Positions 17,708-26,680 of a DNA stretch of 64,000 nt are shown one piece after another. The stretch is taken from positions 1-64,000 of the forward strand of contig NZ_JAILYH010000010.1 of the NCBI RefSeq assembly GCF_019793435.1, in the 5' to 3' direction. Each line of letters starts with the position of its first letter. Positions within the stretch are counted from its first letter, which is position 1. The translations under genes and the position numbers were made by a program. The notes under the pieces are model-generated. The model ran no database searches and was not told where the DNA came from. It saw only the letters and a list, made by a program, of their open reading frames with translations. The DNA is from Rhizobium redzepovicii (GTDB taxonomy: Bacteria; Pseudomonadota; Alphaproteobacteria; Rhizobiales; Rhizobiaceae).

Positions 17708-19144
17708 ATGCAGTCCAAGCCTTTCCCGAAATCCGAACGGCCTGTCGTCGCCATTATCGGCGGCGGCGTCTCCGGCGCCGGCGTCGCCTATCATCTCGCC
17801 CGGGCGAATTGCGGCGAAGCTCCCGTCATCCTGGTCTTCGAGCCGCGCGCCGAACTCGGCCGCGGCCTTGCCTACGACACGGATGATCTGGCGCACCGCA
17901 TCAATGTCCCGGCTGCCAAGATGAGCCTGCAGCCGGACGATCTGGGCGAATTCCAGGCCTGGATCGAATCTCGCGATGCCGTTGCCGGCGACAGCAAGGC
18001 CAAACAGCCCGATGGCTCGCTTTTCCCGCGGCGCCAGCTGTTCGGCGAATATGTCGCCTCGCTGCTGAAACCACTGCTGGAAGACGGTCGCGTGCGTCAT
18101 TGTCACGCCGCGGTCACCGGCGTCGAGCGTCGTGCCGGCCGCTGGACGATCCGCGACGATAGAGGCGGCGTGACCGAGGCCGATATCATCGCGATCGCCA
18201 CCAGCCATCCGCCGCCCGCAGCCCCCGGCCAGCTGGCGAGCCGGCTCGCCGACCATCCGCGTTTCGTCGTGGATACCACCAAACCCGGCGCGCTCCAGGT
18301 CATCCGCCCGCATGACCGGGTGTTGGTCATCGGCAACGGCCTGACGGCGGCCGACGTCATCGCCTCGCTTGCCGAGCACGGACATGAGGGGCCGGTGACC
18401 GCGATCTCGCGCCGTGGCCTGCGTTCGCGCGGGCATGCGCCGGTGCCGCAGCCGCTCTTCGGCGATTTCCTCGCCGATGCGACCCATTCCGCCGGCTCGC
18501 TGCTGGCAAGGATCCGCGCCGCCATCGATGCGGCAAAAGCGGAAGGGATCAGCTGGCACGGCGTGATCGATCAGGTGCGGGCGCAGGGATATGATCTCTG
18601 GCAGGCGTTGCCGGTTGCCGAACGCCGCCGCCTCGTCCGCCATCTTCGTCCCTATTGGGACGTGCACCGGTTCCGCATCGCTCCGCAAGTCGAGGCCGTG
18701 CTCGACGCGGCGATTGCTACCGGCCGGCTCGAGATCCTTGCCGGCTCCGTCGCCGATGCGCGCATCGAGGGCGAGTTCATCCTGTGCACCTTGCAGCCGC
18801 GGCAGCACCGCCAGCCGCTGGAGCGGAGTTATGACGCCGTCATCGTCACCACCGGCCCGGCCCATGGCGGCATTCTCGAAACTCAGCCCTGGCTTGCAGC
18901 CCTTGCGGCAAACGGCCACCTGTCGCTCGATCCCACTGGCCTCGGCCTTGCCTGCACCGGGCATTCGGAGGCGATCGGCCGGTCAGGAGAGGCGGATCCG
19001 TCGCTGCTGATCTCCGGCCCGCTGGCGCGCGGCACCTTCGGCGAGCTGATGGGCCTGCCGCAGGTGACCGAGCATGCCTTCTTCGTCGCAAACGAGATTG
19101 CCGGAAAGCTGCGGGTGAACACGACACACACGCATCCGGCCTGA
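17708..19144 (+). CDS. FAD/NAD(P)-binding oxidoreductase-like protein
   Basis: This 478-residue protein has an N-terminal dinucleotide-binding motif VAIIGGGVSGAGVAYHL (residues 13-29), and a second Rossmann segment VLVIGNGLTAADV near residue 205. The region GRGLAYDTDDLAHRINVPAAKMSL is typical of the FAD-NAD(P)-binding family found in uncharacterised flavoproteins (sometimes annotated as hydroxyacylglutathione hydrolase-like or HcyBio-type). No membrane segment is seen. The substrate is unknown. Its stop codon lies in the first unit of a threefold direct repeat. Confidence 0.8.
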   Translation: MQSKPFPKSERPVVAIIGGGVSGAGVAYHLARANCGEAPVILVFEPRAELGRGLAYDTDDLAHRINVPAAKMSLQPDDLGEFQAWIESRDAVAGDSKAKQPDGSLFPRRQLFGEYVASLLKPLLEDGRVRHCHAAVTGVERRAGRWTIRDDRGGVTEADIIAIATSHPPPAAPGQLASRLADHPRFVVDTTKPGALQVIRPHDRVLVIGNGLTAADVIASLAEHGHEGPVTAISRRGLRSRGHAPVPQPLFGDFLADATHSAGSLLARIRAAIDAAKAEGISWHGVIDQVRAQGYDLWQALPVAERRRLVRHLRPYWDVHRFRIAPQVEAVLDAAIATGRLEILAGSVADARIEGEFILCTLQPRQHRQPLERSYDAVIVTTGPAHGGILETQPWLAALAANGHLSLDPTGLGLACTGHSEAIGRSGEADPSLLISGPLARGTFGELMGLPQVTEHAFFVANEIAGKLRVNTTHTHPA

Positions 19145-19188
19145 TTTTACATTCCCCTGATTTTACATTCCCCCTGATTTTACATTCC
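19141..19188. repeat. Threefold direct repeat of 15-17 bases
   Basis: The unit CTGATTTTACATTCCC occurs three times head to tail (19141-19156, 19157-19173, 19174-19188), with only C-run length differing. The first unit supplies the TGA of the upstream flavoprotein gene. Units carrying such C-runs can slip in replication. It ends 99 bases before the next start codon. Confidence 0.9.
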
Positions 19189-19286
19189 TATGTCGCTTGG
19201 CGGCTGTCGTTCATGATCGACATCTGATACTCACGGCAGCCAACATCCCATCGCCCTGCTTTCGGGCGACCAGAAATATCGAGATC

Positions 19287-20192
19287 ATGTTGCAGGCTGC
19301 CTCCACCCTTTCCGAAGCCTCGCCTTCCAATCGCCTCGCCCTTGCAGCCCTCATTCTCGGCGGGGCGGCAATCGGCGGCTCGCCGATCTTCGTCCGGCTC
19401 TCCGAGGTCGGGCCGATGGCGACGGCCTTCTGGCGCGTGGCGCTGGCACTGATCCCGATCTTCATCGTCTCGCTCATGAAGAAGGATGCGGGGGCGAGGC
19501 CGCAAAGCCTTTCCGATTACGGCATGCTGATCCTGCCGGGCGTCATGCTGTCGCTCGATCTCGCCGCCTGGCACCTTTCGCTCACCATGACTTCGGTTGC
19601 CAATGCGACGCTGCTGGCCAACCTCGCACCGGTCTTCGTCACGATGATCGCCTTCGTCTTTTTCGGAGCGAGGATCAGCGGCGTTTTCCTGTTCGGGCTT
19701 GCCTTGGCCTTGGCAGGCGTCGTCGTTCTAAAGGGCGGGCCGGCAGCCATCGGCAATGGCGACCTCAGCGGCGATGGCATCGCGATGATCGCGGCCTTCT
19801 TCTACGCTTGTTATATCCTGGCGATCGGCAGGCTGCGCAGCCGGTTCGATACGATCAGAATCATGATGTGGAGCACGGCGTCCGCTGCCATTTTCATCTT
19901 CCCGATCGGCTTCTTTTACGAAGGTCAGATGCTGCCCGCGAGCCTCTATGGCTGGTCGATCCTTTTCGGTCTCGCCTTTATCAGCCATGCCGGCGGGCAG
20001 GTGGCGATCACCTATGCGCTGGCCTATCTGCCGCCGGCCTTTTCCTCTTTGACGCTGCTGCTGCAGCCGGTCATCGCGGCTATCCTTGCCTGGGGGCTGC
20101 TGAACGAAGCGATCGGCACGATGCAGGCGCTCGGCGCTGCCGTCGTGCTCGCCGGCATCATGGTTGCCCGCGCTTCCCGCGTTCTGGTTTAA
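19287..20192 (+). CDS. EamA/DMT-superfamily transporter
   Basis: This is an inner-membrane transporter of 301 residues with about ten hydrophobic helices in two EamA repeats. The first repeat opens LALAALILGGAAIGGSPIFVRLSEVGP, with TAFWRVAL after it; the second ends AYLPPAFSSLTLLLQPVIAAILAWGLLNEAIG, a strong EamA signature. The start at 19287 fits the family; the frame is open from 19197 but the added residues are polar and unlike it. Substrates of such exporters are metabolites or amino acids and cannot be predicted here. Confidence 0.88.
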   Translation: MLQAASTLSEASPSNRLALAALILGGAAIGGSPIFVRLSEVGPMATAFWRVALALIPIFIVSLMKKDAGARPQSLSDYGMLILPGVMLSLDLAAWHLSLTMTSVANATLLANLAPVFVTMIAFVFFGARISGVFLFGLALALAGVVVLKGGPAAIGNGDLSGDGIAMIAAFFYACYILAIGRLRSRFDTIRIMMWSTASAAIFIFPIGFFYEGQMLPASLYGWSILFGLAFISHAGGQVAITYALAYLPPAFSSLTLLLQPVIAAILAWGLLNEAIGTMQALGAAVVLAGIMVARASRVLV

Positions 20193-20211
20193 GCATTTCG
20201 GAACCGGCGCC

Positions 20212-20317
20212 TAAAGCGCGTCGCGATCTTTCAGATTCGCTCCCCGCGCCTTAGCTCTTTGTTTTTGCGCATGTCGTTGCCGCAAAACCGCTGCGCAGTT
20301 TTGCGCGACATGCTTTA
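20212..20317. repeat. RIME-like intergenic repeat, type A copy 1
   Basis: This element begins TAAAGCGCGTCGCGA and ends CGCGACATGCTTTA, so its ends are inverted repeats. Inside it has TTCAGATTCGCTCC, GTTTTTGCGCATGTCG and the hairpin CAAAACCGC/GCGCAGTTTTG. The same modules recur at 34566. Its right end supplies the TAA stop of the dioxygenase/esterase gene on the other strand. It looks like a Rhizobium-specific intergenic mosaic element. Confidence 0.75.
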
Positions 20318-21871
20318 GCGGTTTTCCTGCAGCAGCCATTTCTGGATGATCGGCACATCGGCATCGCCGAGATCATGGCCGCCGGGAATGACGTCGGAAT
20401 CGACCGTGGCGCCCGAACTCTTCAGCCGATCTTCCAGCTCGCTCGCATATTTGCCGTAGGCATCCGTCTTGCCGCTGATGACGAGCAGGTCGGTGCCCTT
20501 CAGGTCGGCATGCGGATAGTCGCTGAGCACCGGCATGGAGCGCAGCAGCACCGCCTTGTGAACCAGGTTCGGATGCAGGTAGAGCAGCGAGTTCAACAGG
20601 TTGGCGCCGTTGGAGTAGCCGACATAGACGACCTTCTGGGGATCGAGCCCGTAGGATTTGACGGCGCCCTCGATGAAGGCGGCGAAGGCCTCCGCCTCGG
20701 TCTTGATGTCGTTCTGGTCGAAGGAGAAGGGAGTAATGCGCTTGTACCAGCGCGGAAACCCTTCCTCGGTCGCCCTGCCGCGCACGCCGAGCAGAGTCGC
20801 CCGCGGTGCCGCCTTGTTCAGCAGCGGCATCAGCGTCGTCTCGTTGCCGCCGGAGCCGTGCAGCAGCACGAAGACGCTGCCGTCGGGATCCGGCGGCGTA
20901 TAGAAACGGTGGACGAAAGGCAGCTCGCGGTAATTGATGCGCGGTTGGCCGGGCATTGCAAACTGCGGCAGCACGACCTTCAGGTCATGGAGATTGGTGA
21001 TCGCTTCGGGCGGCGCAAACAGCTTCGTCCCGAGAGCGGCCTGCTCTTCATCCACGATCATGCCCGGCTTGTCGGTCGCAAGCTCTATCAACGTGCCGCC
21101 GGGCTCACGGGCATAGAGTGAGCGGAAATATTTGCGGTCGTGCATGTTGGTCGGCGATGCGTCGGTGGCTTCCAGGGCCTTGCGGACGGAATGCAGCGTC
21201 TCCTCGTCGGCAGCGCGGAAGGCAACGTGATCGACGGTCCCGGTGCCCGGCGCGCCGGACCAGAAGCCGCGGGCATCGCGCACGTCGATGACGTCGCCGG
21301 ACTGCGAAACCAGTCTGTCGATCGTGCCGCGATTGGCATGGAAGCGGTAGCCGAAATGGCTCTCGAGGAAGCTGCGGCTTTCAGTCGGCTTTTCCGTCAG
21401 CATGGTCGCGCCGCGCACGCGCTGGATGGCGTGCTCCGCGGGGATCGAGGCGCCGTGCCAGGCCGCCGGCGATGTGACGTGCTTTGCACCGGCGAGCTTG
21501 AGGATGATGTTGTCGGGGTCCTTCAGCCGGAGCACGGGCTCGCCGAATTCGTCCGCCGGTCCTTCCGAGCGCAGGCCGAAGCTCATGGCGCGCGTCAGCC
21601 AGTAACCGATGCTGGCGGGATCGATCGACAGTGATATTTCACTGATCTGGCCGTAGCCGGCCCGGCCGGGCGCACCGTCTTCCCATGCGAGGAAGGTAAG
21701 CAGCGAACCCGGCGTCCCTGCCGCATCGCCGTAGAACAGATGGAGTTGCGTCGCGTCCTCGTAGCCGGCCGTCTGCTTGACCAGCCGCAGGCCGAGAAAA
21801 CCTGCGTAAAAGTCCACGTTCGCCTGCACCTTTCGGGTGACGGCCGTGACGTGATGTATGCCTGATACCAT
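20315..21871 (-). CDS. Fusion of VOC ring-cleaving dioxygenase and MhqD-like carboxylesterase
   Basis: This 518-residue protein joins two families. Residues 1 to ~290 form a two-module vicinal-oxygen-chelate dioxygenase/glyoxalase (GIHHVTAVTRKVQANVDFYAGFLGLRLVK; later GTVDHVAFRAAD and GGTLIELATD, giving His/His/Glu metal ligands). Residues ~310-518 form an alpha/beta hydrolase of the phospholipase/carboxylesterase type (VLLHGSGGNETTL; nucleophile in GYSNGANLL; His in IPGGHDLGD). In Bacillus the MhqE/O-type dioxygenases and MhqD esterase are separate proteins of quinone detoxification. The ATG at 21871 begins the VOC domain; the frame extends to 21952 with a non-family hydrophobic segment. Confidence 0.88.
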   Translation of the reverse strand: MVSGIHHVTAVTRKVQANVDFYAGFLGLRLVKQTAGYEDATQLHLFYGDAAGTPGSLLTFLAWEDGAPGRAGYGQISEISLSIDPASIGYWLTRAMSFGLRSEGPADEFGEPVLRLKDPDNIILKLAGAKHVTSPAAWHGASIPAEHAIQRVRGATMLTEKPTESRSFLESHFGYRFHANRGTIDRLVSQSGDVIDVRDARGFWSGAPGTGTVDHVAFRAADEETLHSVRKALEATDASPTNMHDRKYFRSLYAREPGGTLIELATDKPGMIVDEEQAALGTKLFAPPEAITNLHDLKVVLPQFAMPGQPRINYRELPFVHRFYTPPDPDGSVFVLLHGSGGNETTLMPLLNKAAPRATLLGVRGRATEEGFPRWYKRITPFSFDQNDIKTEAEAFAAFIEGAVKSYGLDPQKVVYVGYSNGANLLNSLLYLHPNLVHKAVLLRSMPVLSDYPHADLKGTDLLVISGKTDAYGKYASELEDRLKSSGATVDSDVIPGGHDLGDADVPIIQKWLLQENR

Positions 21872-21955
21872 CGGAAGCAGTCCTGATTGAAGCGGAGTCG
21901 TCAGGAGCGCGAGTATGAGAGTTGCGAAGGTCATACCGTTGCCAATGACCACCGC

Positions 21956-23551
21956 TTAGTTTTGTTCCGCACAAAGCGCAAGCGAATCGCCGCGCTGCAG
22001 CAATTCCAGATGATCGACATATTCGAGTGCCTCTTCGAGTTGCTGCAGGGTCGGCGGCTTGACCATATAGGCGCGCGCACCGAGATTTCTGGCCCGTTGC
22101 CGGTCGGTCTCATCGCTTGACGTGCTGAGAATGCAGACGGGAATCTGGTTGAGGCGGACATCGGTGGAAAGCGCACGCAGCACCTCGAAGCCGTCCATGA
22201 TCGGCATGTTGATATCGAGCAGCATCAGGTCGATCTGCGGCACCTCGGCAATACAGGCGCGTTCTTCGAGCAGCCGCATCGCCTCGCGCCCGTTGGTGGC
22301 GACATGCAGATTGAAATTCACCTTCTCCCGCCGCATCAGCTTGATCTTCAGAAGCTGGATATCGGCCGGGCTGTCCTCCACCAACAGCACTTCGGCAAGC
22401 CTGCCTTCGCCTTCACCCGGCTGCTCCGCAGGCTTGCCGCTGTGCGGGATGGCCGCTGCCGGCAGCGGCTCGGGCCTCGTCTCGGCGAGCGGCACGTCGA
22501 GAACGAAAGTGGCACCCGGGCCATCCTCCGCCTCGCACCAGATCGAGCCGCCATGCAGTTGTGCGATGCGGCGGCAGATGGCAAGGCCAAGCCCGGTGCC
22601 CTCGATGCCGCGGCCGACGAGGCGTTTGAACGGCTGGAAGATCAATTCGCGATGCTGAGGATCGATGCCGGGCCCGTTGTCGCGTACGGTGAGGCGGCAG
22701 AAATCGCCATGGGCTTCGCCTGAGATCGTGACCTCCGGAACCTTCTGCTCGCAATAGCGGATGGCATTCGACACGAGGTTCTGCAACAGCTGGGTCAGCA
22801 GCGTCGCATCGCCCATGACCTCCGGCAGCGCGCCGCGGATGATGATCGCGCCGCGGCTTTCGGTCTGCTGGCGCAGATTGTCCTCCACCTGGTCGAGTAC
22901 GGCAGAGAGCGAAACCGGCGTGAGCTCCGGCCCGCCGGAGGCTTCGAGCCTGGTGAAGCCCGAGACCTTGACGATCAGGTCTTCCATATGGTCGGCGGCA
23001 CTCAACACGTAATCGAGCAGTTCCCGGTCGTCGGCCGGAAGCGCAGCAGAACCGTGCAGGATGCGGCTGAAGGATTTGATCGTCCTGAGCGGCTCCTTCA
23101 GATCATGGGCCATGGCGCGTGTGAAAATCTCGAGCGATTGCCGCTTCTGTTCCAACTGCGCTTCCAGCATGCCGTGCATGATGGCGTTCTGGATGCAGCG
23201 ATGCAGCGTTTCCGGCGACAGCGAATCCTTGGTGAGATAGTCGCGTGCGCCGGCCTTCATCACCTCGACGGCGACGGTTTCACTGCCTTGGCCGGTCAAC
23301 ATGATGACGTTGGCGGCGGGATCGTTCTCCAGAATATCGGCAAGAACGCCGAGCCCGTTGCGGCCCGGCAGCGAATAGTCGAGCAGGATGCAGTTCGGCC
23401 GTTTGCGGCCGTTCAGCGCAAGGCCCTCTTCGCCCGTCTCCGCCTCCAGGACGCTATAGGCGGTGCTGGAGACGCGGCCCAATATGCGGCGATAGACCTC
23501 GCGATCGTCAATATTGTCGTCGATGATGAGAATGCTGCACTCTTCGGCCAA
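21956..23551 (-). CDS. Hybrid regulator: receiver, histidine kinase, receiver
   Basis: This is a cytoplasmic protein of 531 residues with four domains. An N-terminal receiver has its phosphorylation Asp at D58 (CILLDYSLPG). A linker helix leads to a HisKA dimer domain with H149 (FTRAMAHDLKEPLR). An ATPase domain follows (DNGPGIDPQHRELIFQPF; GTGLGLAICRRI). A C-terminal receiver carries LLLDINMPIMDGFEVL. It has no membrane segment or PAS domain. It lies four bases after the response regulator gene at 23556 and in line with the membrane kinase, so the three probably form a phosphorelay operon. Confidence 0.9.
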   Translation of the reverse strand: MAEECSILIIDDNIDDREVYRRILGRVSSTAYSVLEAETGEEGLALNGRKRPNCILLDYSLPGRNGLGVLADILENDPAANVIMLTGQGSETVAVEVMKAGARDYLTKDSLSPETLHRCIQNAIMHGMLEAQLEQKRQSLEIFTRAMAHDLKEPLRTIKSFSRILHGSAALPADDRELLDYVLSAADHMEDLIVKVSGFTRLEASGGPELTPVSLSAVLDQVEDNLRQQTESRGAIIIRGALPEVMGDATLLTQLLQNLVSNAIRYCEQKVPEVTISGEAHGDFCRLTVRDNGPGIDPQHRELIFQPFKRLVGRGIEGTGLGLAICRRIAQLHGGSIWCEAEDGPGATFVLDVPLAETRPEPLPAAAIPHSGKPAEQPGEGEGRLAEVLLVEDSPADIQLLKIKLMRREKVNFNLHVATNGREAMRLLEERACIAEVPQIDLMLLDINMPIMDGFEVLRALSTDVRLNQIPVCILSTSSDETDRQRARNLGARAYMVKPPTLQQLEEALEYVDHLELLQRGDSLALCAEQN

Positions 23552-23555
23552 TCTG

Positions 23556-23981
23556 TCAGTCCTCGAGCGGCAGAATGGCGATTTCGAACCAGTATTCCTT
23601 CAGTCGCTGGATCGCCGCGAAGAGCCCGTCGAGATCGACCGGCTTCTGGACATAGGTATTGGCGCCGAGCGCATAGCAGCCTTCGATATCCCGTTCGTCG
23701 TCGGACGTGGTGAGGATCACCACCGGGATCTTGCGCCAGCCGGCGTTCGATTTAATCGCCTCCAGCGTCTTGCGGCCGTCAAGGCCCGGCATGTTGAGAT
23801 CGAGCAGGATCAGCCCCGGTTTCGGCACCATCACGGCCAGCATGTCGAGCGCTTCCTGCCCCGAGGCTGCCCAACGGATCGAGTTGCGCAGATTGGTGCG
23901 TTTGAACGCGCGCATCGTCGCTTCGAAATCGTCTTCGCTGTCCTCGACGATCAGGATCGGTTGCGTGTCACGCTGCTGCAT
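23556..23981 (-). CDS. Single-domain response regulator (Rcp1-like)
   Basis: This 141-residue receiver has no output domain. The acidic pocket is ED (residues 13-14), the phosphorylation site is D61 in LILLDLNMPGLDG, and the switch Thr and Lys are in VVILTTSDDERD and YVQKPVDL. The insertion before D61 and the C-terminal tail are typical of response regulators that pair with PAS or phytochrome kinases. Its ATG at 23981 lies inside the end of the membrane kinase gene (14-base overlap), so the two are translationally coupled and probably partners. Confidence 0.9.
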   Translation of the reverse strand: MQQRDTQPILIVEDSEDDFEATMRAFKRTNLRNSIRWAASGQEALDMLAVMVPKPGLILLDLNMPGLDGRKTLEAIKSNAGWRKIPVVILTTSDDERDIEGCYALGANTYVQKPVDLDGLFAAIQRLKEYWFEIAILPLED

Positions 23982-26109
23982 TCTGCCCCTCGCGCTTTTT
24001 TCCCAGAGTGAAGTAGAATGTGGTGCCGGCGCCGACCTCGGATTCCAGCCAGATATCGCCATTGTGCCGCGCGATGATCTTGCGGACGAAGGTGAGGCCT
24101 GCTCCGGTGCCGTCGTCGGAATCCTGCGATTTTTCCAGCCGTTTGAAAATGCGGAAAATATCCTCATGGAATTCCTGGGGTATGCCCTTGCCGTTATCCC
24201 TGACGAAAAACACGTTGCGGGCAATCGTGCCGTCCTGGCCGACGAACCGATCGAGATAGCCGATCGACACCAGCGGCGCCGGTTTGTCGTTGTATTTGAT
24301 CGCATTGGTGATGAGATTGCGGAACACTTCGGTCAGCCGCGGCGCGTCGCAGACCACATCCGGCAACTGGCCATCGATGATGACCTTGGCATGGCGTTCC
24401 TCCAGCAGCAGCTCCATGGTCGCGACGACATCCTTGACGATCAGGCCGATATCGCTGCGCTTGACCGCCAGCTGCTGCCGCCCGAGCCGGGAGAAATACA
24501 GCAGGTCGTTGACGAGTTTTTCCATGCGCTGGCTGAGGCGCACCAGCCGGTTCAGTCGGCGCACGCCGTCGTCGTCGAGTTTGTCTTCGTAGTCCTCTAG
24601 CAGGAATCGGGAGTGGTTATGCAGGCCGCGCAGCGGTTCCTTGAGATCATGCGAGGCGATATAGGCGAATTCGTCGAGGTCGTGATTGCTGCGCTCGAGT
24701 TCGGCCGTGTAGGCCTCGAGCTGGGCAAGCGTCGTTTTCATCCGCTCTTCCTGCCGGGCCCGCTCGCTGATATCGCGCACGATGCCGACGAAGATCTTCG
24801 CATCGCCGGTGGAAACGGCGCTGATGGAAACGTCGATCGGAAAGACGATGCCGTTCCTGCGTCGTCCGGAAACCATCCGCGTCGTGCCGATGATGCGCTC
24901 CTCACCGGTCTTCCGGTAATGGGCGAGATAGCCGTCGTGCTCGGAGTGGTAGGGTTCGGGCATCAGCATCTTGATATTCCGGCCGATCGTCTCCTGCGGG
25001 GTGTAACCGAACATGCTTTCAGCCGCCGGGTTGAAGCTCCTGATCGTTCCGCTCTCGTCGATGACGATGACGGCATCGGGCGTGCCGCGCACCAGCGCGC
25101 CGAAACGGACGCGCTCGGTTTCGAGGTTATGATTGTTGCGCATGAAATAAAAGACGAGGATCGCGATCAGCCAGAGCGTCGCAGCCGTAATCGTGCGGTT
25201 GGCGATCTCCTGCCAGAATGCCGCCTCGTTGTGCCTGACGGCGAAGAAGCCGAGCATCAACAGCACGGTGCAGGCAAACGCGAAGAAAAGCGGCGCATTC
25301 CTGTTGCCGAACCAGAGCGCCGTCAGCACCAGCGGCACATAGAGAATGCCGTTGGCAACGCCGAGCGGCGTGTAGAGATCGACGAGGAGGCCGGTGAAGC
25401 AGACCGCAGCCGGGATCCAGAGCGGAATCTGTGCGCGGTTTGCCGGCTGCATCCACCAGGAGCGCGCCAGCAGGCCTGAGCCGAAGATCACCATGCCGAC
25501 CGCCGTATGCAGCGCCATCGCCGCATAAGGCCCCCAGCGGTAACCCTGTTCGGCATCGGTGACATAGCTGGCGAGCGCGATCATGCCCAGGGTGATAACG
25601 ATGTAGCTCGTCAGCTCCTGCACCACCTGGCTTCTCCTCTCGACGTAGAGAGAGAACAGCAGCGAAAGATTGGCGATCAGGAAGACCAGGGCCGTGTTTG
25701 GGCCCATGCCGCCGCCGATCTGCGCGATGAAATCCGGCGGAATGACGAAGCGGGTGATCAGCAGGTCGATATTGTGGAACGTCCGGCCGATGGTGACGAT
25801 TTCCAAGAGCCGGGCCGCAGCGATCGCCGCCGCAATCCCTGTCATGACCGTTGCGGCAATCAGAAAGCGACGGGCAGCCAGCGTCGAGGCGGCAAGCCCA
25901 AGGCCGGACAGCACGAAGCAGAGCGCGGTGTTGAAGGCCATCGACGGAAAGACGGGAACCAGCGAAATGATCACCTGGATCTGCAATAGCCAGCCGGCAA
26001 GGGCGCTCATTCCGAGAAGGAACATCAGGCAGCCGACCGCAATCGCAAAGCCACGGTAGCGCTGCCGCTGCCGCTGGTCCTGCAGGTCCACGTTGCCACT
26101 ATCCTGCAC
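23968..26109 (-). CDS. Membrane PAS histidine kinase with FixL-like PAS domain
   Basis: This is a 713-residue sensor kinase. Residues 20-325 contain about eight hydrophobic segments. A PAS domain covers ~332-450 (RFGALVRGTPDAVIVIDE), then HisKA with H487 (FAYIASHDLKEPLRG), then an ATPase domain (GKGIPQEFHEDIFRIF; GTGAGLTFVRKII). The PAS core runs MPEPYHSEHDGYLAHY and IIGTTRMVSGRRRNG; H391 and R411 align with the haem ligand and distal Arg of FixL at the same 20-residue spacing. It could therefore sense oxygen or another gas, though PAS domains without haem can share these motifs. It overlaps the response regulator gene after it. Confidence 0.9.
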   Translation of the reverse strand: MQDSGNVDLQDQRQRQRYRGFAIAVGCLMFLLGMSALAGWLLQIQVIISLVPVFPSMAFNTALCFVLSGLGLAASTLAARRFLIAATVMTGIAAAIAAARLLEIVTIGRTFHNIDLLITRFVIPPDFIAQIGGGMGPNTALVFLIANLSLLFSLYVERRSQVVQELTSYIVITLGMIALASYVTDAEQGYRWGPYAAMALHTAVGMVIFGSGLLARSWWMQPANRAQIPLWIPAAVCFTGLLVDLYTPLGVANGILYVPLVLTALWFGNRNAPLFFAFACTVLLMLGFFAVRHNEAAFWQEIANRTITAATLWLIAILVFYFMRNNHNLETERVRFGALVRGTPDAVIVIDESGTIRSFNPAAESMFGYTPQETIGRNIKMLMPEPYHSEHDGYLAHYRKTGEERIIGTTRMVSGRRRNGIVFPIDVSISAVSTGDAKIFVGIVRDISERARQEERMKTTLAQLEAYTAELERSNHDLDEFAYIASHDLKEPLRGLHNHSRFLLEDYEDKLDDDGVRRLNRLVRLSQRMEKLVNDLLYFSRLGRQQLAVKRSDIGLIVKDVVATMELLLEERHAKVIIDGQLPDVVCDAPRLTEVFRNLITNAIKYNDKPAPLVSIGYLDRFVGQDGTIARNVFFVRDNGKGIPQEFHEDIFRIFKRLEKSQDSDDGTGAGLTFVRKIIARHNGDIWLESEVGAGTTFYFTLGKKREGQNAAA

Positions 26110-26302
26110 CCGTCATGTCCTCCTCGGTTCGCGCGGCCATTTTTTCCGAAATCGAGGAATACTCAATAGGCAGGGGAGAACGACGCCGCGCTTTTTCCGA
26201 AACGATTTTTCGACAAGATGGATCGAATTTTCGCGAAATCGCGATATCGTGAGGTCGAAGGACAGCAAGGTTCATCGAACAATATCCAAATCATGGTGCT
26301 GA
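26110..26302. promoter_or_regulatory. Divergent regulatory region with three TTTTCCGAAA-like motifs
   Basis: This region separates the membrane kinase operon from the small response regulator. It carries TTTTTCCGAAATCGA (26141-26155), CTTTTTCCGAAACGA (26191-26204) and ATTTTCGCGAAATCG (26227-26241). The third includes the perfect palindrome TTTCGCGAAA. The repeated form suggests a shared regulator, which is not identified. Confidence 0.45.
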
Positions 26303-26680
26303 ATGCCAACCATAATTTACGTCGACGACAGCAGGGATGATCTCTTCTATCTCGACTATATCCGCAGGAAGCAGCAGATAGATGTCGATCTATTCTGTTT
26401 TTCGACCGCCGAGACGGCACTGGCGGCGCTGGAGCAGCGCGCGGCGGAAGGCTGGGCGCTGCCGGAACTGCTGGTTGCCGATCTGTACATGCCGCTCGAC
26501 AGCGGCATCGCCCTGGTAACAAGGCTGCGCCGGGACGACCGTTTCAAGGCGATGCGGCTTGCCATCTGCAGCGGCTCGGATGCTGCCGAGGACCGCGCGC
26601 GCTCGCTTGAGGCCGGCGCCGACGCCTATCTGGAAAAGCCGCTTGATCTTGCCGGGATTATTCTCAATCTTGAGCTGTAG
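26303..26680 (+). CDS. Single-domain response regulator
   Basis: This is a receiver domain of 125 residues without an output domain. The acidic pair DD is at residues 8-9, the phosphorylation Asp is D60 in LLVADLYMPLDSG, Ser takes the switch position in LAICSGSDAAED, and the conserved Lys is in YLEKPLDLAG. It is divergent from the membrane kinase operon and probably receives phosphate from one of the kinases encoded nearby. Confidence 0.88.
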   Translation: MPTIIYVDDSRDDLFYLDYIRRKQQIDVDLFCFSTAETALAALEQRAAEGWALPELLVADLYMPLDSGIALVTRLRRDDRFKAMRLAICSGSDAAEDRARSLEAGADAYLEKPLDLAGIILNLEL

